Source: Rhodocyclales bacterium
Lineage (GTDB): Bacteria > Pseudomonadota > Gammaproteobacteria > Burkholderiales > Rhodocyclaceae
Direction of reading: 5' to 3'
Assembly: GCA_021413665.1 (NCBI GenBank)
Contig: JAIOPW010000334.1
Coordinates: 1-9,927 of the forward strand
Length of the DNA: 9,927 bases
Below the pieces are notes generated by a model. It was not told the origin of the DNA. It did not search any database and worked only from the letters and a program-made list of their open reading frames with translations. Positions 6,392 through 9,927 of this stretch are shown one piece after another (position 1 is the stretch's first letter; every line of letters starts with the position of its first letter). The translations under genes were made by a program, and so were the position numbers.

Positions 6392-7119
6392 TACCAATCT
6401 CCCCAAAGTGCCATCATGGCCGCCAAAGCGCCGAGCCCGGCGGTTTCGGTGCGCAACACGCGCGGCCCCAAGCCAACCGGCTTGAAACCGGCGGCGCGCG
6501 CCGCCAGCAGCTCGCCTTCCTCAAATCCGCCTTCCGGGCCCACCAGCAGGCTGACCGGTCCTTCGGGCGCCGTCAGGTCGCGCAGGCGCACGGCCACTCC
6601 GGGCGCACAGACGAACCGCAAGCCATTCTCCTGCGCTGCGATTCCAAGATATTGCGGCAGATCAAGGATTGGCGCTACGGCGGGAACGCGATTGCGCCCG
6701 GATTGCTCGCAGGCCGCAATGGCGATGTTGCGCCAGTGTTCGACGCGACGCTCCGCGCGGTCGCCGGCAAGGCGCACCACGCTGCGCTTGGCCGCCACCG
6801 GCTGGATGCGGCGCACGCCCAGTTCAACGGCCTTCTGCACCACCAGGTCCATTTTGTCGCCGGAAGGCAGCCCTTGCACCAGTGTCAGGTTCAGCGGCGA
6901 TTCCCAATCGGCATCGTCGAACTCGTGCAGCGTCGCGCGCAGGCTCTTGCCAACCGGGTGGAGCGTGGCCCGCCACTGCCCGCCACGCCCGTCGAACAGG
7001 ATCGCCGCGTCGCCGGCGCCGACTCGCAGCACCTTCAGCGCATGATGGGCGGCATCGGCGGCCAGTTCCACGGTGGCGCCCGGGTGCAGCGGGAAGGGAC
7101 AGAAGAATCTCGGTATCAT
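6391..7119 (-). CDS. rsmE: 16S rRNA (uracil(1498)-N3)-methyltransferase
   Basis: SAM-dependent SPOUT-family enzyme that methylates U1498 of 16S rRNA in the 30S subunit. The 242 residues match the E. coli enzyme (243). Visible are the family start MIPRFF, the substrate-binding segment GDKMDLVVQKAVELGV (87-102), EQSGRNRVP (138-146), and the trefoil-knot SAM-binding parts LLVGPEGGFEEGE (191-203) and LGPRVLRTETAGLGALA (217-233). The frame stays open far upstream to 7608, but the conserved MIPRF start and the divergent gene at 7153 fix the start at 7119. No Shine-Dalgarno sequence is seen; a GATAAT (-10-like) hexamer ends 6 bases before the ATG, hinting at a leaderless transcript. It is the first gene of the rsmE-ppk2-argA-yggX run. 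Confidence 0.95.
   Translation of the reverse strand: MIPRFFCPFPLHPGATVELAADAAHHALKVLRVGAGDAAILFDGRGGQWRATLHPVGKSLRATLHEFDDADWESPLNLTLVQGLPSGDKMDLVVQKAVELGVRRIQPVAAKRSVVRLAGDRAERRVEHWRNIAIAACEQSGRNRVPAVAPILDLPQYLGIAAQENGLRFVCAPGVAVRLRDLTAPEGPVSLLVGPEGGFEEGELLAARAAGFKPVGLGPRVLRTETAGLGALAAMMALWGDW
6399..6404 (-). promoter_or_regulatory. Ribosome binding site for ppk2 within the end of rsmE
   Basis: GGGGAG on the minus strand lies 7 bases before the ATG at 6391, inside the last rsmE codons. It favours that ATG over the TTG at 6406, which would put the SD inside the coding region. Confidence 0.7.
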
Positions 7120-7152
7120 GTTCGGATTATCGCCAATATTTGGAAGCAACGC
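7114..7152. promoter_or_regulatory. 33-bp divergent control region between rsmE and the thioredoxin-like gene
   Basis: The two start codons are 33 bp apart (7120-7152). For rsmE, GATAAT on the minus strand (7131-7126) would place +1 at or next to the ATG. For the plus-strand gene, TATCAT (7114-7119) overlaps the rsmE start codon and could be its -10, while GGAAG (7142-7146), 6 bases before ATG, is its ribosome site. A small dyad CCAA-TAT-TTGG (7133-7143) lies near the centre. No convincing -35 is seen for either direction. Confidence 0.35.
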
Positions 7153-7710
7153 ATGGTCAGCCTTTCCCCGCCCGTCTGCGACTTTGGCCGCCCCGCCATC
7201 GATTTCGACCTGCCGGGCGTCGATGGCCGACGCCATACGCTCGCCAGCGTCCGAGGCCCCGGAGGCTTGCTGGTGATGTTCATCTGCAACCACTGCCCCT
7301 ACGTCAAGGCCGTGATCCACCGCATCGTGCGCGACGCGACGGAACTGGCCACCCTGGGTATAGGCAGCATCGCCATCATGAGCAACGACCCGGGCGACTA
7401 CCCGGAGGACTCCTGGCCAAACATGGAACGCATCGCACGCGACCTGGCGTTTCCCTTTCCCTACGTGCTGGACGAATCGCAGGAAGTGGCGAAGGCCTAC
7501 GGCGCCGTGTGCACCCCGGATTTCTTCGGCTACAACGCCGGGCTGGAGTTGCAGTATCGCGGCCGGCTGGACGCGTCGCGCAAGGACGCCGCGCCGGAAT
7601 CCGCACACCGCGACTTGTTTGATGCGATGAAGCGGGTGGCGCTGAGCGGAAAGGGTCCGGCAGGGCAGGTCCCGAGTATCGGCTGCTCGATCAAGTGGCG
7701 GAGTTCATGA
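7153..7710 (+). CDS. Peroxiredoxin-like / thioredoxin-family protein (PRX-like, CNHC motif)
   Basis: A 185-residue thioredoxin-fold protein of the AhpC/TSA-related group that carries the signature FICNHCPYVKAVI. The CxxC is C45-N-H-C48, at the end of the first core strand. Other family landmarks are AIMSNDPGDYPEDSW (74-88), FPFPYVLDESQEVAKAYGA (100-118), VCTPDFFGYN (119-128), LQYRGRLDASRK (133-144) and the C-terminal PSIGCSIKW. It has five cysteines in all (9, 45, 48, 120, 178). No signal peptide or membrane segment is seen, so it is probably cytoplasmic. The predicted role is thiol-disulfide or peroxide chemistry; substrate and reductant are unknown for this group. The start ATG has GGAAG 6 bases upstream. 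Its stop overlaps the next gene's ATG (ATGA). The open frame upstream of 7153 is antisense to rsmE and was ignored. Confidence 0.9.
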   Translation: MVSLSPPVCDFGRPAIDFDLPGVDGRRHTLASVRGPGGLLVMFICNHCPYVKAVIHRIVRDATELATLGIGSIAIMSNDPGDYPEDSWPNMERIARDLAFPFPYVLDESQEVAKAYGAVCTPDFFGYNAGLELQYRGRLDASRKDAAPESAHRDLFDAMKRVALSGKGPAGQVPSIGCSIKWRSS

Positions 7711-8189
7711 GGGTCGTTGTCTTCCTGGCTGCTCTCATGGCCATGCCTTCGGCCTGGGCCGTCGACAACGTGCTGCTGATCCAGCTTCAGCCGGGCGGCG
7801 CCTACAGGGTGTGGCACACCGAAGGCGAAAGCCAGCTTACCTACGACGAAGTCATGGCGCTGGAGGCGACCGCCAGGCCTGGAGGTGGCGAAGAAATGGC
7901 AACCGGCGCCGGACCGGCACGTGCCCATGAAACCAGCGATGGCGTGACGATCAGCCTGTCCGCGGCCCGCAATGACAATTTCCTGCTGCTCGATCGCGAC
8001 GATTGCGGCCATGTCCGGGTCTGGCATTCCGCCGGCGCCACCAACCTGCCTGAAGACCAGATTACCGACATCTTCATCAGCGCCCTGCCCGGAGGCGGCA
8101 AGCGCGTCACCGCGGGCGACTACCAGGTCAAGGCTTTCATCACGAAGCTGGGGGTCACCGCTTCGCTGTGGAGCGCAAAACCTAAATAG
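7707..8189 (+). CDS. Small exported protein made of two 70-residue repeats, unknown function
   Basis: I do not recognise a family. The 160-residue product begins with a clear signal peptide (MRVVVFLAALMAMPSAWA, cleavage probably after A18), so it is likely periplasmic or secreted. The whole mature part is a gapless tandem duplication: residues 20-88 align with 90-158 at an exact 70-residue offset, with 26 of 69 positions identical by my count. Shared marks are DNxLL, RVWH (34-37/104-107), PGGG (58-61/128-131) and GVTxSL (79-84/149-154). The only Cys is C100, in repeat 2. The ATG overlaps the stop of the thioredoxin-like gene (ATGA) with GGAG at 7700-7703, a short 3-base spacer. A GTG at 7695 is an alternative start but has no ribosome site and a less standard signal peptide. 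The 3' end overlaps convergent cbbR by 8 bp. Function is not assigned. Confidence 0.8.
   Translation: MRVVVFLAALMAMPSAWAVDNVLLIQLQPGGAYRVWHTEGESQLTYDEVMALEATARPGGGEEMATGAGPARAHETSDGVTISLSAARNDNFLLLDRDDCGHVRVWHSAGATNLPEDQITDIFISALPGGGKRVTAGDYQVKAFITKLGVTASLWSAKPK
7761..8180 (+). repeat. In-frame tandem duplication inside the exported-protein gene
   Basis: Two 210-bp units (7761-7970 and 7971-8180) encode the aligned 70-residue halves. Similarity is clear at protein level but weak in DNA, so the duplication is old. The strongest shared blocks are RVWH, PGGG and GVTxSL. Confidence 0.75.
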
Positions 8190-9114
8190 CCGGCGCCTGC
8201 TTGCCGACCTGTGCCTCGATCAGGCGCGAGCCCTCGCTGTCCATGAACTGAACAAAGGCGGTGGCCGCCGGCATCAGTCGCTTGTCGGTGCGATAGACCA
8301 GGCGCCACTGGCGCTTCACCGGCGTACCATTGATGTTCAGCCGCACCAGGCGTCCCACCGAGCGCTCGAGCCCGATCGTGTGTTCCGAGATGAAGGACAA
8401 GCCAAGTCCCGCCATGACGGCCTGCTTGATGGTCTCGTTGCTGCCCAATTCCATCGTCGCGCCGGCCGGCACCTTGTGTTCCGCGAGGAAGCGTTCCAGC
8501 GCCCCGCGCGTGCCGGAGCCGGGTTCGCGGATCAGCAAGGTCTCGGCGGCCAGGCGCTGCGGGTCGATGCGCCGTTTGCCGGCCAGCGGGTGGTCGGGCG
8601 CGGCGATGAACACCAGCGGATGTTCGGCAAAGATCTTGGCCACTGTTTCGAACTCGTTCGGCGGCGTGCCCATGATGGCGAGGTCGATGCCGTTTTCCGC
8701 CAGGTGGCGGACGATGGTGCCACGGTTGTTGACCGTCAACTCCATTTCGACGCCCGGATGCCGACGGCGGAATTCGGCCAGCAGCGCAGGGGCGAAGTAC
8801 TTGGCGGTGCTGACCACGCCGATCTTGAGGCGGCCTGATTCGACCCCCTTCAGCGCGGCCAGCGCTTCGCCGGCCTCACGCAACTGCTCGGCGATGCGCC
8901 GCGCCTGACGCGCCACTTCCTCGCCGGCGGCGGTGAGGCGCACCTTCTTGCCGGCCTGCTCGGTCAGCGGCAGCCCGGCCAGTTCTTCCAGCGCCTGCAC
9001 CTGCATGGACACCGCGGGCTGCGTCAGGTGCAGTTCCTCGGCAGCGCGCGAGAAGGAGAGGTGGCGGGCGACCGCCTCGAATATCTTCAACTGGCGCAGG
9101 GTGACGTTTTTCAT
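8182..9114 (-). CDS. cbbR: LysR-type transcriptional regulator CbbR
   Basis: LysR-family regulator closely resembling CbbR, the activator of Calvin-cycle (cbb) operons that senses metabolites of CO2 fixation. The protein has 310 residues when begun at MKNVTLRQLKIFEAVARH. The winged helix-turn-helix (about 18-40) contains FSRAAEELHLTQPAVSMQV. The effector domain has CbbR-typical IGVVSTAKYFAPALL (98-112), DLAIMGTPP (144-152), REPGSGTR (196-203) and LGSNETIKQAVMAGLGLSF (223-241). One oddity is LTEQ (50-53), where most LysR proteins have LFEQ or LFER. Longer starts at 9144 and 9180 exist; I prefer 9114 because family similarity begins there, although no strong ribosome site marks any of them. It is divergent from cbbY, with a LysR-type dyad between, and its 3' end overlaps the convergent exported-protein gene by 8 bp. 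No RuBisCO gene lies inside the window. Confidence 0.9.
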   Translation of the reverse strand: MKNVTLRQLKIFEAVARHLSFSRAAEELHLTQPAVSMQVQALEELAGLPLTEQAGKKVRLTAAGEEVARQARRIAEQLREAGEALAALKGVESGRLKIGVVSTAKYFAPALLAEFRRRHPGVEMELTVNNRGTIVRHLAENGIDLAIMGTPPNEFETVAKIFAEHPLVFIAAPDHPLAGKRRIDPQRLAAETLLIREPGSGTRGALERFLAEHKVPAGATMELGSNETIKQAVMAGLGLSFISEHTIGLERSVGRLVRLNINGTPVKRQWRLVYRTDKRLMPAATAFVQFMDSEGSRLIEAQVGKQAPAI

Positions 9115-9165
9115 GGCTGCCGGGGCCTTCAGGATCGATAGCATTGCGCGACGGGAGTGCGTTGA

Positions 9166-9203
9166 TCTTATCACCGCCATAAGAAAGCGTGACTGTTGCT
9201 TAT
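9166..9203. promoter_or_regulatory. LysR-type operator between cbbR and cbbY
   Basis: TCTTAT (9166-9171), 7-bp spacer, ATAAGA (9179-9184) is a perfect dyad that includes the LysR-family T-N11-A signature (T9169, A9181). A third half-site CTTAT (9199-9203) repeats the first at a 32-bp distance, about three helical turns. This fits the recognition-site plus activation-site layout of LysR promoters. A weak promoter TTGCTT (9196-9201), 16 bp, TATGCT (9218-9223) for cbbY would place the dyad about 55 bp upstream of +1. Binding by CbbR is inferred from position; the site does not match the TNA-N7/8-TNA form often quoted for CbbR. Confidence 0.6.
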
Positions 9204-9230
9204 GGATGCTTGGCGGCTATGCTGTCTCCC

Positions 9231-9927
9231 ATGTTGCAAGCCCTGATCTTCGATGTCGATGGCACGCTGGCCGATACCGAGCGCGACGGCCATCGTCCGG
9301 CCTTCAACGCCGCCTTTGCCGAGGCCGGCCTTGCCTGGGACTGGGACGAGGCGCTCTACGGCGAACTGCTGGAAGTCACCGGCGGCAAGGAGCGGATTCG
9401 CTTTTTCTGCGCGCGCCACGCCCCGGAATTCCTCCAACCACCGGATGCCGATGCACGCATCCGTGACCTGCATGCGGCCAAGACGCGGCACTACGTGAAG
9501 CTCTGCGCACAAGGAATTCCGCTGCGCCCGGGCGTCGCGGCTTTGCTGCGCGAAGCGCGCGCCACCGGCCTGCGCCTGGCCATTGCCACCACCACCACGC
9601 CGGAAAACATCACTGCCCTGCTTGCCCCCGATGTGCTGGCGCTGTTCGAGAAAGTCGGCGCTGGCGACACGGTGCCGAACAAAAAGCCGGCGCCGGATAT
9701 TTACCAGTGGGTGCTGGCAGAACTCGGCTTGCCCGCCACGGCCTGCCTCGCCATCGAGGATTCGGCCAACGGCCTCAAGGCCAGCCGCGGAGCCGGGCTG
9801 GCCACCGTGATCACGCGCACCGCCTACACCGACGACCACGACTTTTCCGGTGCGCTGGCGCTGCTGCCGGACCTCGACCAGGTGACCGTGCCGCTGCTGC
9901 GTCACTGGCATGCATCCGCTTATGATC
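9231..9927 (+). CDS. cbbY: CbbY, xylulose-1,5-bisphosphate phosphatase (HAD family), 3' end beyond window
   Basis: HAD-superfamily phosphatase. CbbY dephosphorylates xylulose 1,5-bisphosphate, an inhibitory side product of RuBisCO, to xylulose 5-phosphate. The frame is open from 9231 to the window end (232 complete codons). Motif I is FDVDGTLADTE with nucleophile Asp8 and acid/base Asp10. The cap contains the CbbY hallmark TGGKERI (50-56). Then come the motif II region AIATTTTPEN, motif III NKKPAPDIY and motif IV IEDSANGLKASRGAGL. These separate it from generic Gph-type phosphoglycolate phosphatases. An in-frame ATG at 9219 (MLSPMLQAL) is an alternative start; neither has a good Shine-Dalgarno sequence. 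The divergent cbbR and the LysR-type dyad point to regulation with the Calvin cycle. The C-terminus is probably only a few residues short, judged by homologue length. Confidence 0.92.
   Translation, partial: MLQALIFDVDGTLADTERDGHRPAFNAAFAEAGLAWDWDEALYGELLEVTGGKERIRFFCARHAPEFLQPPDADARIRDLHAAKTRHYVKLCAQGIPLRPGVAALLREARATGLRLAIATTTTPENITALLAPDVLALFEKVGAGDTVPNKKPAPDIYQWVLAELGLPATACLAIEDSANGLKASRGAGLATVITRTAYTDDHDFSGALALLPDLDQVTVPLLRHWHASAYD

Noticed and set aside
5147..7045. 632-codon open frame on the + strand, antisense to ppk2 and rsmE
   Set aside because: Same reasoning: a mirror of strong coding sequence, no recognisable motif, no ribosome site or promoter.
6652..7152. Long upstream extension of the thioredoxin-like gene
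   Set aside because: It is antisense to rsmE. The ATG at 7153 has a good ribosome site and matches family length.
7120..7608. N-terminal extension of rsmE to a 405-codon frame
   Set aside because: The family start MIPRF is at 7119, and the extension is antisense to the thioredoxin-like gene.
9115..9180. 22-residue N-terminal extension of CbbR starting at 9180
   Set aside because: The extension is unlike LysR proteins, and the longer start codon lies inside the operator dyad.

Overview
The window is GC-rich, densely coded bacterial DNA with strong G/C third-position bias. That bias is why long open frames lie antisense to the real genes. The gene content suggests an autotrophic or facultatively autotrophic betaproteobacterium, possibly Rhodocyclales-like: YggX starts VARMVNC, ArgA is a fused kinase-GNAT protein, PPK2 is the two-domain class II form, and CbbR sits divergent to CbbY. 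This placement is inference from protein character; no marker gene is present. I see no tRNA, rRNA, CRISPR array, insertion sequence or phage gene.

Left part (+ strand, 2-2856): the 3' part of lpdA (dihydrolipoamide dehydrogenase), rpiA (ribose-5-phosphate isomerase A) and phoU (phosphate-signalling regulator). A convincing Pho box with a -10 element overlaps the rpiA stop codon, so phoU appears to have its own phosphate-starvation promoter, away from any pst genes. A 146-bp convergent gap with several dyads and a strong terminator (2948-2973) closes this block.

Middle (- strand, 7119 down to 3003): a tightly packed run, rsmE (16S rRNA m3U1498 methyltransferase), ppk2 (polyphosphate:AMP phosphotransferase with an unusual Lys/Pro/Ala-rich tail), argA (N-acetylglutamate synthase) and yggX (Fe(II)-trafficking protein). 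rsmE/ppk2 share one base (TAATG), ppk2/argA share four (ATGA), and yggX follows argA after 51 bp. This looks like one operon.

Right part: divergent from rsmE, with only 33 bp between start codons, lie a peroxiredoxin/thioredoxin-like gene (+) and, overlapping it by 4 bp, a gene for a small exported protein. The mature exported protein is essentially two gapless 70-residue repeats, and I recognise no family for it. It ends 8 bp inside the convergent cbbR gene (LysR-type regulator of CO2-fixation genes, - strand). Divergent from cbbR is cbbY (xylulose-1,5-bisphosphate phosphatase, +), which runs off the window. A LysR-type dyad (TCTTAT-N7-ATAAGA) plus a third half-site lies between cbbR and cbbY.

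Most genes are well-known housekeeping or metabolic functions. The least explained elements are the duplicated exported protein and its coupling to the thioredoxin-like gene, the PPK2 tail, and the stand-alone Pho-box-driven phoU.
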